Numbered from the stretch's first letter, positions 9,977-19,253 are shown. The stretch is DNA of 64,000 nucleotides from Parashewanella tropica (GCF_004358445.1 NZ_CP037951.1:1227501-1291500), one strand, 5' to 3'. The notes: a model not told the origin generated them from the letters alone. Program-made: numbers and translations.

Positions 9977-10657
9977 ATGAGATCTTCGCATAATCGAGAG
10001 CGTTTGCTTCGTACTTTAGGGTATGAATTTGAACAGTCTGATTTACTTGCTCAGGCACTGACACATCGTAGTGCCGCCCATAAACATAACGAAAGATTAG
10101 AGTTTTTAGGGGACTCTATTTTATCTATCGTTATTTCTGATGCTCTGTATCATCAATTTCCAAAAGCGACTGAAGGTGACTTAAGCCGTATGCGTGCGTC
10201 TTTGGTTCGCGGTGATACTCTGGCTGTTATTGCTCAAGAATTTAACTTAGGCGAATATTTAAAGCTTGGTCCGGGTGAGTTAAAAAGCGGTGGTTTTCGC
10301 CGTGAGTCAATCCTTGCTGATGCAGTTGAAGCCATTATTGGGGCTATTTACCTCGACTCTGATCTCGAAACGTGCCGCAAGTTACTCTTAAACTGGTATG
10401 AAGGACGCTTACAAAAAATTAAGCCGGGCGTGAATCAAAAAGATCCAAAAACCTTGTTACAAGAACATTTACAGGGTCATAAAAAACCATTGCCTGAGTA
10501 TCAAGTGATTGATATTAAAGGTGAGGCACACGATCAAACCTTTACCGTCGAATGCCATATTGAAGGCGTTACAAACCCTGTTATAGGTGTAGGTGGCTCT
10601 CGCAGAAAAGCAGAGCAACAAGCTGCAGCTCAGATGTTGGAAGTAATTAAGAAATGA
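9977..10657 (+). CDS. rnc: Ribonuclease III
   Basis: Endonuclease for double-stranded RNA, processing rRNA and mRNA. The catalytic signature [14 protein letters not shown] is at about residues 37-50, and the second acidic site lies in [16 protein letters not shown] dsRNA-binding domain fills the C-terminal third ([11 protein letters not shown] to [16 protein letters not shown]). Length 226 is standard. The rnc stop overlaps the era start by four bases (ATGA), a translational-coupling arrangement. Confidence 0.98.
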   Translation: MRSSHNRERLLRTLGYEFEQSDLLAQALTHRSAAHKHNERLEFLGDSILSIVISDALYHQFPKATEGDLSRMRASLVRGDTLAVIAQEFNLGEYLKLGPGELKSGGFRRESILADAVEAIIGAIYLDSDLETCRKLLLNWYEGRLQKIKPGVNQKDPKTLLQEHLQGHKKPLPEYQVIDIKGEAHDQTFTVECHIEGVTNPVIGVGGSRRKAEQQAAAQMLEVIKK

Positions 10658-11661
10658 GCCAAAAACAAGACAAATCAGATGCGGTAGCCGCTGAACCCAG
10701 TTTAGACGAATTATTAGCGCAAATTAGTAAGCCTTCTTCTGCTGAACAAGAATATGAAGTTACCTATTGCGGAATGGTGGCGATTGTTGGTCGCCCAAAC
10801 GTGGGTAAATCAACCTTGTTGAACCGTTTACTTGGCCAAAAAGTCAGTATTACTTCGCGTAAGCCACAAACGACACGCCATCGTATTATGGGCATTCATA
10901 CTGAAGAGAATAAGCAAATTGTATTTGTTGACACTCCGGGTTTACACATTGAGGAAAAACGAGCTATTAACCGATTAATGAACCGTGCGGCGTCAAGTTC
11001 ATTGGCGGATGTCTGTATGGTGGTTTTTCTTGTCGATGGTATGAACTGGACTGCTGACGATGACATGGTTCTGCAAAAGCTAACACGTGGTGGTAAAGAT
11101 CCTGAGCGCAAGCTAGTGTTAGCTGTGAACAAGGTTGATCAAATCAAAGAAAAATATGATTTGTTTCCATATCTTGAACAATTAGCCTCTAAAGCAGACT
11201 TTGATGAAATACTGCCAATTTCTGCTAAGCATGGTACCAATATTGACCGTATCATCGATATGGCGAGTGAAGAATTACCAGAGTGTCCGTTCTATTTCCC
11301 TGAAGACTATGTCACTGATCGTAGCCAGCGCTTTATGGCGTCAGAAATCGTTCGTGAAAAGCTAATGCGTTTCCTAGGTGATGAGTTGCCTTACGATGTT
11401 ACTGTAGAAATTGAACAATTTGCTTTAATGGAAAACGGTGTTTACCACATCAATGCTTTGATCTTAGTTGAACGCAAAGGTCAAAAGCGCATGGTCATAG
11501 GTAACAAAGGTGAACGTATTCGTACCATCTCTACCGAAGCCAGAAAAGACATGGAAAAACTTTTTGATAATAAGGTTTTTCTAGAAACTTGGGTAAAAGT
11601 GAAATCTGGTTGGGCGGATGATGAGCGTGCTCTTCGTAGTCTTGGTTATGGTGAAGAGTAA
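10654..11661 (+). CDS. era: Ribosome-assembly GTPase Era
   Basis: Essential GTPase that binds 16S rRNA during 30S maturation. G motifs: GRPNVGKST (G1), DTPG (G3), NKVD (G4). The C-terminal KH domain contains [13 protein letters not shown]. At 335 residues it is longer than E. coli Era because of an extra acidic, Lys/Asp-rich N-terminus of about 38 residues before the G domain. The start overlaps rnc by four bases, which fixes it. Confidence 0.97.
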   Translation: MSQKQDKSDAVAAEPSLDELLAQISKPSSAEQEYEVTYCGMVAIVGRPNVGKSTLLNRLLGQKVSITSRKPQTTRHRIMGIHTEENKQIVFVDTPGLHIEEKRAINRLMNRAASSSLADVCMVVFLVDGMNWTADDDMVLQKLTRGGKDPERKLVLAVNKVDQIKEKYDLFPYLEQLASKADFDEILPISAKHGTNIDRIIDMASEELPECPFYFPEDYVTDRSQRFMASEIVREKLMRFLGDELPYDVTVEIEQFALMENGVYHINALILVERKGQKRMVIGNKGERIRTISTEARKDMEKLFDNKVFLETWVKVKSGWADDERALRSLGYGEE

Positions 11662-11697
11662 TTTACTTTAGAGAGGATTAATTCCTCTGATAAAAGA

Positions 11698-11788
11698 AGC
11701 AATAGTGTAAACGCCAACTGAAACGCACGTCCATGTGCTGACGGCCGTGACATCCTGTCACGGACGGTTGTCTTATTACACTATTGCT
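11698..11788. repeat. Two-armed palindromic element between era and recO
   Basis: A perfect 13-bp outer inverted repeat, AGCAATAGTGTAA (11698-11710) with TTACACTATTGCT (11776-11788), encloses two inner hairpins: GCAC-GTCCAT-GTGC (11725-11738) and CCGTGACA-TCC-TGTCACGG (11745-11763). Fully folded it makes a three-way or cruciform structure. It has no T-run on either strand. The design (AT-rich outer stem, two GC-rich arms with CATCC/CCATG loops) matches the larger elements at 45453 and 46629, although the sequence differs. A small stem AGAGGA/TCCTCT lies just before it at 11672-11688. Confidence 0.7.
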
Positions 11789-11868
11789 CCTCGCTGTATT
11801 TATTTAAGATTTTCGTAATTCACACATAGGGTATATTTGGTTTAACCAGAGGTGTATAAAGGAGCTAA

Positions 11869-12552
11869 ATGGAACGCGGCTATATCTTACATCATCGACC
11901 TTATAAAGAAGCTCAGGCTTTGGTTAACTTACTTGTCGATGGACATGGAAGAGTAGATGCTGTTGCCAGAGTTGGTAATGGTAAGCGTTCTAATAAAGCC
12001 ATTATTCAGCCTTTTCAACCGCTTATTTTTAATCTTTCAGGTAAGGGTGCGCTAAAGAATCTTACTCAGGTTGAAGCCGCTGCTCCCGCCATACCACTTC
12101 AAGCTGAATCGCTTTATTCAGGCATGTATCTAAACGAACTATTGGTGAGAGTGTTATCGGTTCATCATGAAGCTCATTCTCTCTTTCAAACTTATCACAA
12201 GACCTTAATAGAACTCGCCAAAGAGTTCGACCAAATCCATTTAAGGCTCTTTGAATATGAGTTATTACAAGAGTTAGGCATTATGCCGAGCTTACGCAAC
12301 GACAGTTCAGGCGAACCGTTAGAATCAAATATCTACTATCGATTTTTCGAAGAAGAAGGTTTTCGTCCTTACTTAAACACCAAGATGAATAACAGTTACT
12401 CTGGTGCTTCGTTGATTGCTTTACGGGATGATGAAATTGCAGAACAGCATTATAAAGATCTGAAATATTTAATGCGCCAAATTTTGCAGCCTCATCTCGG
12501 CGCTAAGCCTTTAGTTAGTCGAGCTTTGTTTCTGAGCAAATATAAATCTTAA
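11869..12552 (+). CDS. recO: DNA repair protein RecO
   Basis: Mediator in the RecFOR pathway, helping RecA load onto SSB-coated DNA. The N-terminal OB fold (MERGYILHHRPYKEAQALVNLLV) and the helical C-terminal domain are both present over 227 residues. The start has GGAG six bases upstream. The usual partner pdxJ does not follow directly: an unrelated minus-strand gene intervenes. Confidence 0.95.
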   Translation: MERGYILHHRPYKEAQALVNLLVDGHGRVDAVARVGNGKRSNKAIIQPFQPLIFNLSGKGALKNLTQVEAAAPAIPLQAESLYSGMYLNELLVRVLSVHHEAHSLFQTYHKTLIELAKEFDQIHLRLFEYELLQELGIMPSLRNDSSGEPLESNIYYRFFEEEGFRPYLNTKMNNSYSGASLIALRDDEIAEQHYKDLKYLMRQILQPHLGAKPLVSRALFLSKYKS

Positions 12553-12605
12553 TCTCCCTTTCTTATCTATTGGCTTGTTTTTTATTTTAGTTCTATTTCG
12601 TATTC

Positions 12606-13301
12606 TTATTTATGACGCTCAGCTATTGATTGCATCAATGCTCTTTGTTCAAGGTCTAGTGACCTACGTCTGGCTTGGCTTCGCTCAATATTTTCTTTTA
12701 ATTGAGTGTATAGTACATCTTCTCTATATGCGTACTTATCTGCTTTTAGAGGTGCTCTAGAGTAAGGCCTTGTGCTTAATAGTCTTCTACTTAACCTCTC
12801 TGTCATTTGAGAATTATCAACCCAGCCGTTTATCTTTATCGAGCGATAAGTTGATGTCATATGTTTGGTACTAACTGCTTCTTGTTGTGGGGAAATAGAA
12901 AGGCGTTCTGAAGTGTTTTTATACTTGAGTGTTGGTACTACAAGATAACTAATAGGATAAAAACGATGTGCGTCAGTATGACTTTTTCGACAAAGTAAAA
13001 GCCTACAGTCTTCTATGCTGGTAGTCCTCCCTGTTTTATCTGAAATTGGTACCCAACAAAAGAAATAAATAAACCTAGAAGATGATTGATTAACCAAACT
13101 TGTTAATCTTTCGTATCTGCAAGCATTAGTGGTTTCATCGAATAATGAAGCTACCTTCAGCTGGATTTCATGTTCACTTGCTCCAGTTACATTGTACTTA
13201 TTGAATTTTGTTGTTAGGTATGAAATAGCTTGCTCAGTTGAAAACTGAGTAAAAAGCTGCTTATCGCATACGGTTAAGTTGGAATCAATACACATAGTCA
13301 T
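12606..13301 (-). CDS. Orphan protein between recO and pdxJ
   Basis: 231 residues that I do not recognise. It starts at ATG 13301 (a second ATG lies two codons in) with no obvious ribosome-binding site. No signal peptide or membrane span. A central aromatic/hydrophobic stretch (SSRFIYFFCWVPISDKTG, then a Cys-rich LLLCRKSHTDAHRF) suggests a globular domain, and the C-terminus is a charged helix (ENIERSQARRRSLDLEQRAL). It interrupts a pair of genes that is normally adjacent and reads opposite to both, which points to insertion. An effector role is only a guess from the pattern of similar orphans in this window. Confidence 0.6.
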   Translation of the reverse strand: MTMCIDSNLTVCDKQLFTQFSTEQAISYLTTKFNKYNVTGASEHEIQLKVASLFDETTNACRYERLTSLVNQSSSRFIYFFCWVPISDKTGRTTSIEDCRLLLCRKSHTDAHRFYPISYLVVPTLKYKNTSERLSISPQQEAVSTKHMTSTYRSIKINGWVDNSQMTERLSRRLLSTRPYSRAPLKADKYAYREDVLYTQLKENIERSQARRRSLDLEQRALMQSIAERHK

Positions 13302-13485
13302 TCTGTATTTGAGCCGAATTTGAAAGAGTATAAATATCTGCTATCGAATAAATGAGGGGATAATCAAAATTTGGAAACTTTTTTGATCAGCGCTTTAGTT
13401 GAAGATAATCTTATTCGAGTACTGATCTCTCTTTTGTTTATCTATAAAATATCGGGATAATTCTATTGAATATGAAAAGGGAACC

Positions 13486-14223
13486 ATGAGCAGAATTTTA
13501 TTAGGCGTAAATATCGATCATATTGCCACGATTCGAAATGCAAGAGGAACGGATTTTCCAGATCCTGTGCACGCAGCAGCCGTTGCTGAGCATGCAGGTG
13601 CAGATGGTATTACCGTGCATTTGAGAGAGGATCGTCGTCATATTGTAGACCGTGATTTGTACATTCTGGCTAAGACATTAAAAACTAGAATGAATTTAGA
13701 ATGTGCCGTTACCAAAGAAATGCTTGATATCGCCTGTGAAGTTAAGCCTACATACGCATGTTTAGTGCCAGAAAAGCGCGAAGAACTCACAACGGAAGGA
13801 GGGCTAGATGTAGCTGGCCAACTCGAAAAAGTGACTCAAGCGACAAAGCAACTGCAACAACACGGTATTCTCGTTTCTCTATTTATTGATGCAGATAAAA
13901 ATCAAATTGATGCAGCAGTGGCCGCAGGTGCTCCATATATCGAACTTCATACTGGCTGTTATGCTGATGCAAAAACAGAAGACGAAGAGCAAAAAGAACT
14001 TGATCGCATTCAAAAAATGGCAACCTATGCTCATTCAAAAGGCTTAATCGTCAATGCTGGCCACGGCTTAAATTATCACAATGTTAAGCCAATAGCGGCA
14101 ATTCCTGAATTGTATGAACTGAATATCGGTCATGCAATTATCGCTCGGGCGTCCATTGATGGTCTTGAAAAAGCGGTTCGCGATATGAGATTGCTCATGA
14201 TTGAAGGTCGTCGAGGTAACTGA
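13486..14223 (+). CDS. pdxJ: Pyridoxine 5'-phosphate synthase
   Basis: Condenses 1-deoxyxylulose 5-phosphate with 3-amino-2-oxopropyl phosphate to form pyridoxine phosphate (vitamin B6). TIM-barrel protein of 245 residues beginning [17 protein letters not shown], with [10 protein letters not shown] and the phosphate-binding [13 protein letters not shown] region. The start has AAAGGGAA eight bases upstream. The stop overlaps the acpS start by one base (TGATG), so the two are coupled. Confidence 0.97.
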   Translation: MSRILLGVNIDHIATIRNARGTDFPDPVHAAAVAEHAGADGITVHLREDRRHIVDRDLYILAKTLKTRMNLECAVTKEMLDIACEVKPTYACLVPEKREELTTEGGLDVAGQLEKVTQATKQLQQHGILVSLFIDADKNQIDAAVAAGAPYIELHTGCYADAKTEDEEQKELDRIQKMATYAHSKGLIVNAGHGLNYHNVKPIAAIPELYELNIGHAIIARASIDGLEKAVRDMRLLMIEGRRGN

Positions 14224-14603
14224 TGCCTATCATCGGACTTGGAACGGATATTGTTGAAATTGAGCGTATTCCGTTACATAACACAAAAACAGGTGAGCGT
14301 TTAGCACAAAGAGTGCTGACGCCCACTGAGCTAAATATCTATAACCGTCATAGCCAACCTCAACGTTATCTCGCTAAACGATTTGCTGCCAAAGAAGCTG
14401 CTGCAAAAGCCTTAGGCACAGGGATTGGTCGCGGCGTGTCATTTCAGCATATTCATGTGAGTAATAACGAGGATGGTGCGCCAAAACTTAAGTTTACTGA
14501 TGGCGCTCTAGAAAAGTTTGAAGCTCTGTCAGGGAAGTACTTACATTTATCTATCGCCGATGAGAAACGATACGCTACAGCGACAGTGATTTTAGAGAGC
14601 TAA
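14223..14603 (+). CDS. acpS: Holo-acyl carrier protein synthase
   Basis: Transfers 4'-phosphopantetheine from CoA to apo-ACP. The 126 residues carry GLGTDIVEIERI near the N-terminus and RFAAKEAAAKALGTGI, whose Asp and Glu bind Mg2+. Coupled to pdxJ. The 3' end overlaps by a few bases the convergent gene at 14600-14920. Confidence 0.97.
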   Translation: MPIIGLGTDIVEIERIPLHNTKTGERLAQRVLTPTELNIYNRHSQPQRYLAKRFAAKEAAAKALGTGIGRGVSFQHIHVSNNEDGAPKLKFTDGALEKFEALSGKYLHLSIADEKRYATATVILES

Positions 14604-14920
14604 GTAACCACATAAACCTTAGTGGCAAGAATGGCATCGATATATTCTTCGGTGTTTTTTAGCTCCAATGATGCTCTAAAGCAATTTTTTTCATCTTCAA
14701 TATTACTCACGATTCCTTGAAGTTGAATAACCATTGAACCGGAGCGAGCATCAGTTAATGCTTGCTCCCATACCTTAGAGTCCAACTGTTCTTCATTAAT
14801 GACAGCAATACTGATCGCTTGGTTTGAAGCTTTTAAGAGCTGTGATACTTGTTCAGCTAATTGCTGACTTCCATGTATCAAAGCATCAACTTGAGTGATG
14901 GCCATAGCGCATATATCCAT
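14600..14920 (-). CDS. Small unknown cytoplasmic protein
   Basis: 106 residues with no family I recognise. A possible ribosome-binding site (AAGGA) lies very close to the ATG at 14920; an alternative ATG is at 14905. The sequence is soluble and mixed alpha/beta (helical LAEQVSQLLKASNQAI, strand SMVIQLQGIV) with no motif. It converges on acpS and overlaps its last bases. It could be a lineage-specific gene of the Shewanella group. Confidence 0.55.
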   Translation of the reverse strand: MDICAMAITQVDALIHGSQQLAEQVSQLLKASNQAISIAVINEEQLDSKVWEQALTDARSGSMVIQLQGIVSNIEDEKNCFRASLELKNTEEYIDAILATKVYVVT

Positions 14921-15248
14921 AATTCCTTTTATGAACTTTAAGTATAGATGTTGAATCCATTACTACCATTTTTTAGTAGTCGACGAAGACAGTATCAATA
15001 CCCATTGAGCAACGAGTATTTCTGAGCTATATCTGTTCGCCAAAATGATCAGAAAACCGTGTTGATCTCACTAACGGGTATATTTCATTAATGATCTTTC
15101 ATTCAAGTTTCACTCATATCTGAACTCATTTCTTTGCATAATAGCGTTTATCACTCATATCTGAGTTGTTAAAACTGTAAAGATAAGACTCAAATATCAT
15201 TGGGTGGTCAACGCCAATAGCCTGAATAACTTCACTTAGGATCTGTAA
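14921..15248. promoter_or_regulatory. Intergenic region with a 14-bp direct repeat upstream of the ART-like gene
   Basis: 328 bases without a gene. TCACTCATATCTGA occurs at 15110-15123 and again at 15151-15164, start to start 41 bases, about four helical turns. The second copy lies 85 bases before the start codon at 15249. Such spacing suits a pair of regulator-binding sites, but no regulator is identified. I see no convincing sigma-70 promoter. Confidence 0.4.
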
Positions 15249-16838
15249 ATGCTACTTTGGACTCAATGCCTTGGTGTTAATGATGATATTAGAAGATCTG
15301 GTTCATTATTAACTTTCAATATAGAAAGAGCGTTATTGGATCTTAAAAAAGAAGGGGGGACGTCTCATTTCCATGTTCAACAACGTCAAACATCTCCCTC
15401 TGAATTATCATTTTGGCAACCAGCCCCAAATGGTAACTTTTTACCTAAAGAAGAGGCGTTTTCTGATTGTAACCTCGTCTTTGTTAGCTCTGAAAGGCCG
15501 CCTAGTGATGTTTTTATAGAAGGATTAAAAGCTAGAAACCAATCCTGTGAAGTTACTAGAGACACAACTCTTTTTTGCGATAAATCAACACTGACGGTTG
15601 ATATCGAAAGTGGCATTGCATGTTCAAGAAGTTTTTATTTAGCGACAGTTCAATCCTATTTAACTCAACGACAGCGAGATGTTTACATTTATCAGTGTCG
15701 AGTGAGTAGAGGGATACAACTTGAATTTAAAATTAATGAGTTAGAGCAGTTTGGTTTAGGCACCAACTTTTATCAATCGGCGCAGACGGTGATTACAGCA
15801 AGCATAGAGCCTGAAAACATAATTGCGGCTTGGCATGCAAAACTATCGGAACAAAAGGAAACTAAAGGCGGTCATCAATTCGTTTGTGAAGTCGTTGATG
15901 AAAAAGAATCTAATAGTCTTGCTGAACAAGTTGTTTTGAGAAGCCTGATGAGTGGTAGAAGTAAGATTCGAATACATAAACCACAACAAATTATCGTAAC
16001 TCCTGATTCAATAACGGTTACTGATCTTGAAACTGCATCAGGAGTTTCTACAGTATCTTCTCGAACTGTATTTGATGAGGAAAAAAAAGCTCAAGAGGAA
16101 AGGCAAAAATACACCTTGCTTCTAAAAGTCCCTGAGGAGCTCTCTTCACCTTCAGAATCAAAGTTCAGATATTGGGAACCTTCTCCTTCAAAATTGCTTT
16201 ATTTTAGAGCCAAAGATTCCGCATTTAGTAAGCCGAAATTTGTGTTTAGAGGTGACTCAAGAGCCCCTGATGATATTTTTAAAATTGGTTTTTTTCCTAA
16301 AATTCCTCCTGAATATAGTGATACAGTTTTGACTGAATCATGTTGTGTTATGGGAAGACGAAAAGGCTTTTCTCTAAGTCGGTATGAATTGATCAGTGAT
16401 CAAAATACCTGTGTTTGTTTTAGTAAGAGATTCGATGTTGCTGCTCAATACCCTAAAGTTAAAGCGGACAGCTCTCATGATGGAGGTGTCACTCTCACCT
16501 ATGTTTATCTTTGCTTTGCGCATAAGGGAATAAAGCTATATAAAAAAGCGGAAGAGCTTACTAGCCAAAATCTTGATACTAGTGTGGCTGTGAAAACTAA
16601 AGAAATTGTATCTCCATCAGTGGCCGTAAATGACATTCTTTGTGCTTGGAAAGTACAGAGAACTAAACGAACAGTATGGTACGGTACCGAAAATTATTAC
16701 GAGGTTGTTAGTGACGAACTCCCCAATCCGAGCGCCCACCAAGAGTTTAAGTATGTCATGGGTAGGCGAGGGGAATTTTTTCAACCTTCAACTGGCAGGG
16801 TGGACGTTGATTTTAATGGTATTAGAGATCCTGATTAA
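15249..16838 (+). CDS. Tandem ADP-ribosyltransferase-like protein (pertussis S1 / cholera A type)
   Basis: 529 residues made of two related halves. Both begin with a matching block (SFWQPAPNGNFLPKEEAFS near 54-72; RYWEPSPSKLLYFRAKDSAFS near 307-327) followed by the toxin-like motif. The second half has FVFRGDSRAPDDIFKIGF (331-348), very like VYRYDSRPPEDVFQNGF of pertussis toxin S1, keeping the NAD-binding Arg (R334). The first half has VFVSSERPPSDVFIEGL (77-93), in which that Arg is lost. STS-like segments are IACSRSF (123-129) and TCVCFSKRF (387-395). The catalytic-Glu region reads YQSAQ...EPENI in half 1 (Gln at the aligned position) and KTKEIVS...VNDI in half 2 (E452, one residue off the usual spacing). 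Half 1 thus looks inactive and half 2 possibly active. No signal peptide. ATG 15249 has AGGA eight bases upstream. Known relatives modify host G proteins; the target here is unknown. Confidence 0.75.
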   Translation: MLLWTQCLGVNDDIRRSGSLLTFNIERALLDLKKEGGTSHFHVQQRQTSPSELSFWQPAPNGNFLPKEEAFSDCNLVFVSSERPPSDVFIEGLKARNQSCEVTRDTTLFCDKSTLTVDIESGIACSRSFYLATVQSYLTQRQRDVYIYQCRVSRGIQLEFKINELEQFGLGTNFYQSAQTVITASIEPENIIAAWHAKLSEQKETKGGHQFVCEVVDEKESNSLAEQVVLRSLMSGRSKIRIHKPQQIIVTPDSITVTDLETASGVSTVSSRTVFDEEKKAQEERQKYTLLLKVPEELSSPSESKFRYWEPSPSKLLYFRAKDSAFSKPKFVFRGDSRAPDDIFKIGFFPKIPPEYSDTVLTESCCVMGRRKGFSLSRYELISDQNTCVCFSKRFDVAAQYPKVKADSSHDGGVTLTYVYLCFAHKGIKLYKKAEELTSQNLDTSVAVKTKEIVSPSVAVNDILCAWKVQRTKRTVWYGTENYYEVVSDELPNPSAHQEFKYVMGRRGEFFQPSTGRVDVDFNGIRDPD

Positions 16839-16861
16839 AACCGACTGAAACACCCTCTTAA

Positions 16862-17998
16862 TCATAAAAACTGAGATAGTAGATCATTAACGAACATCTG
16901 TCCTTTGCTCGTTAATTGCCAGCGGGTGTTATCTTCAGTGATCAACCCTCTATTTTTAGCCTGATGCATTCCTGCATTGAGAACGCTACGATTTAAGCCA
17001 GTTCTTTGTTCAAATTCTGCTTTAGAAATAGGCGAAATCAGCCTGAAACGGTTCATTAAATATTCTAGTGCTCGGTCATCTTTTTCTACTTCAGTTGTTT
17101 CAAACGTGTAATTTTCCGCAGCTAAATAACCTTTAGGGTGCTTAATTTTTACAGTTCTAAGAATGCTATCTTCTTCTGGTAAAGTTACTTTACCATGAGC
17201 GCCGCAGCCAATCCCTAAGTAATCACCAAACTGCCAATAATTGAGGTTATGGCGGCATTGGTAACCTTCTTTGGCATAAGCGGAAATCTCATACTGCTGA
17301 TAGCCAAGCTCGGCTAGCTTTTTTTGTCCTTGCTCGTAAATATGCCACAGCGCTTCATCTTCTGGTAACTGTGGTGGTTTCGAATGGAACAAGGTATTAG
17401 GTTCAATGGTTAGTTGATACCAAGATAAATGCGGCGGGTTTAAGCTTGCAGCTTTTTCAATATCAAACATGGCTTCATCAAAGCTTTGATTTGGTAAACC
17501 GTGCATTAAATCTAAATTGAAACTGTTGAAATCAGCATCGTGAGCTGACTTGGCTGCGATTTCAGCTTCACAGTCATTGTGAATTCGGCCTAATAAGTTG
17601 AGCTTATCTTTCGCGAAACTTTGAATACCAATGGAAACACGAGTCACTCCAGCTTGTCGATAAGCCTTAAAGCTATCGTGCTCTAACGTACCCGGGTTCG
17701 CTTCCATTGTGATTTCAATATCATCGACAAGCGGTATTTGAGCTTGAATGCCATCAAGTAATCGTTTGATGGCCGCAGCAGAAAATAACGATGGTGTTCC
17801 ACCGCCGATAAAAATACTGAATAGCTTTCGGTCTTGAACGTATTTCAAGTCCTGAGATAAATCCTCAAGAAGCGCATCAATATATTCAGCTTCGGGTAAA
17901 TTACCCTTTTGACCATGAGAGTTAAAGTCACAATAAGGGCATTTTTGCACACACCACGGTATGTGCACATATAAGCTAAGTGGAGGTAGAGTGAGCAT
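16862..17998 (-). CDS. hemW: Heme chaperone HemW (radical SAM)
   Basis: Radical-SAM protein of the HemN/HemW family, now regarded as a heme-insertion chaperone rather than a coproporphyrinogen oxidase. The Cys motif HIPWCVQKCPYCDF (residues about 12-25) binds the 4Fe-4S cluster. GGGTPSLF and the HemN C-terminal domain are present. Length 378 is typical of HemW. Three bases separate it from rdgB, forming an rdgB-hemW unit. The start ATG is at 17998. Confidence 0.93.
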   Translation of the reverse strand: MLTLPPLSLYVHIPWCVQKCPYCDFNSHGQKGNLPEAEYIDALLEDLSQDLKYVQDRKLFSIFIGGGTPSLFSAAAIKRLLDGIQAQIPLVDDIEITMEANPGTLEHDSFKAYRQAGVTRVSIGIQSFAKDKLNLLGRIHNDCEAEIAAKSAHDADFNSFNLDLMHGLPNQSFDEAMFDIEKAASLNPPHLSWYQLTIEPNTLFHSKPPQLPEDEALWHIYEQGQKKLAELGYQQYEISAYAKEGYQCRHNLNYWQFGDYLGIGCGAHGKVTLPEEDSILRTVKIKHPKGYLAAENYTFETTEVEKDDRALEYLMNRFRLISPISKAEFEQRTGLNRSVLNAGMHQAKNRGLITEDNTRWQLTSKGQMFVNDLLSQFL

Positions 17999-18001
17999 GG
18001 T

Positions 18002-18601
18002 CTAGTTAATCACACCATGTTGTTTAAGAAGAGCAACCAATTGTTGCAATGCTTTACCTCTATGGCTGACCGCATTTTTTGCGTCAGCACTCATACTTGC
18101 AGCGGATTCTGTGTGATCTTCAGGAATAAACAGTGGGTCGTAACCATGACCACCTTCGCCGCTAAGTGACTGAGCAATTTCACCTTCCCAGCTGGCTTGA
18201 GCAATGATTGGCGTTGGATCGAACTCGTGACGCATATACACAAGCACACATTGGAACCTAGCCTTACGGTTGCTAACGCCATTCAGTTCGGTAAGCAGTT
18301 TTTCATTATTACTTGCAGCCGAAGCACCTTCACCACTGTAACGAGCCGAATATATCCCCGGTTGTCCTTGAAGGTGGTCGACTTCAATCCCTGAGTCATC
18401 CGCAATCACTGCACCATTAGCATATTTGGCTGCATGACGAGCTTTAATAATAGCGTTCTCTACAAAGGTGGTTCCTGTTTCAGCGACTTCTGTTACTCCA
18501 AAGTCGCTTTGAGGAGTAATAGAAACACCATGTTGATTAAACAACTGGTCAAATTCAGCCAGTTTGCCTTTATTGCCGCTAGCTAAAACGATGGTCTTCA
18601 T
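18002..18601 (-). CDS. rdgB: XTP/dITP pyrophosphatase (house-cleaning NTPase)
   Basis: Hydrolyses non-canonical purine triphosphates (dITP, XTP) to the monophosphate, keeping them out of DNA. The Ham1/RdgB family starts with VLASGNKGKLAEF, followed by the conserved ADDSGIEVD and GGHGYDPLFIPE. 199 residues, normal length. Upstream of hemW in the same direction. Confidence 0.97.
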   Translation of the reverse strand: MKTIVLASGNKGKLAEFDQLFNQHGVSITPQSDFGVTEVAETGTTFVENAIIKARHAAKYANGAVIADDSGIEVDHLQGQPGIYSARYSGEGASAASNNEKLLTELNGVSNRKARFQCVLVYMRHEFDPTPIIAQASWEGEIAQSLSGEGGHGYDPLFIPEDHTESAASMSADAKNAVSHRGKALQQLVALLKQHGVIN

Positions 18602-18719
18602 AATGAATGCTCTTTAGAAAATGTGAGCCGATCATACTGATGAAGTGAGATAAGTAAAGAGGGGAATGGTAATGATGCTTGATGATATGGGCTCTATGAT
18701 GTCAGAGAGCCCAAGCTAT

Positions 18720-19154
18720 TTATTTTACGTAAAATTTTTGTGAGAATTTTAAGCTGGTGTTGAGTTCTTTGCCTTTACTGATATCAATATCAAAGTTGAT
18801 GGTGCCATCATCTTGATAAGGGACTTCCGCAATGTAGTAAATTGCTTTTCCATCTTTGATTTCTTTGAAGTCTAAGTTCACTTGAGAGCTCATTAGATTA
18901 GAAGCGATACCTGATATTTTGACAGCAACCGCTGGGTTTCCAGCTTTGCGAGTGTCCAACACTGAAATATTTACGATTCCATTGTAGTTGCTTCGTTTAA
19001 GTCCGTAACTTTTAGCTATAGATGGTGTTAAAAAAGTGCTTCCAAAAGCAATGTAGTGAATGTCAAAATTCCCAACACGCGTTTTTTGCTCGGCATGAGC
19101 GACCCCAACAAAACTGACAGCAAATAACAGTACAGCACAAAGTTTGCGTAGCAT
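18720..19154 (-). CDS. Exported DUF4426 protein
   Basis: 144 residues with a clear signal peptide (MLRKLCAVLLFAVSFVGVAHA, cleavage near Ala21-Glu). The mature part, with IHYIAFGSTFLTPSIAKSYG and NGIVNISVLDTRK, matches DUF4426 as I know it: a small periplasmic beta-rich family placed between yggT and rdgB in Vibrio and Shewanella relatives. Function unknown. The start has GAGGTAG upstream. A weak hairpin (GGGCTCT/AGAGCCC, 18689-18712) follows the gene. Confidence 0.85.
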   Translation of the reverse strand: MLRKLCAVLLFAVSFVGVAHAEQKTRVGNFDIHYIAFGSTFLTPSIAKSYGLKRSNYNGIVNISVLDTRKAGNPAVAVKISGIASNLMSSQVNLDFKEIKDGKAIYYIAEVPYQDDGTINFDIDISKGKELNTSLKFSQKFYVK

Positions 19155-19208
19155 AATGCCTACCTCAATTAGACTAAGTGTGATGAGTATACCCTTTGAT
19201 GCAGTTAG

Positions 19209-19231
19209 AAAAAAGGGAGCCGATGGCTCCC
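19209..19231 (-). terminator. Rho-independent terminator of the yggS-proC-yggT unit
   Basis: On the minus strand GGGAGCC-ATC-GGCTCCC is followed by six T (19209-19214). It lies directly after yggT. Confidence 0.85.
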
Positions 19232-19253
19232 TGAATATTAATAACGTAATAAG

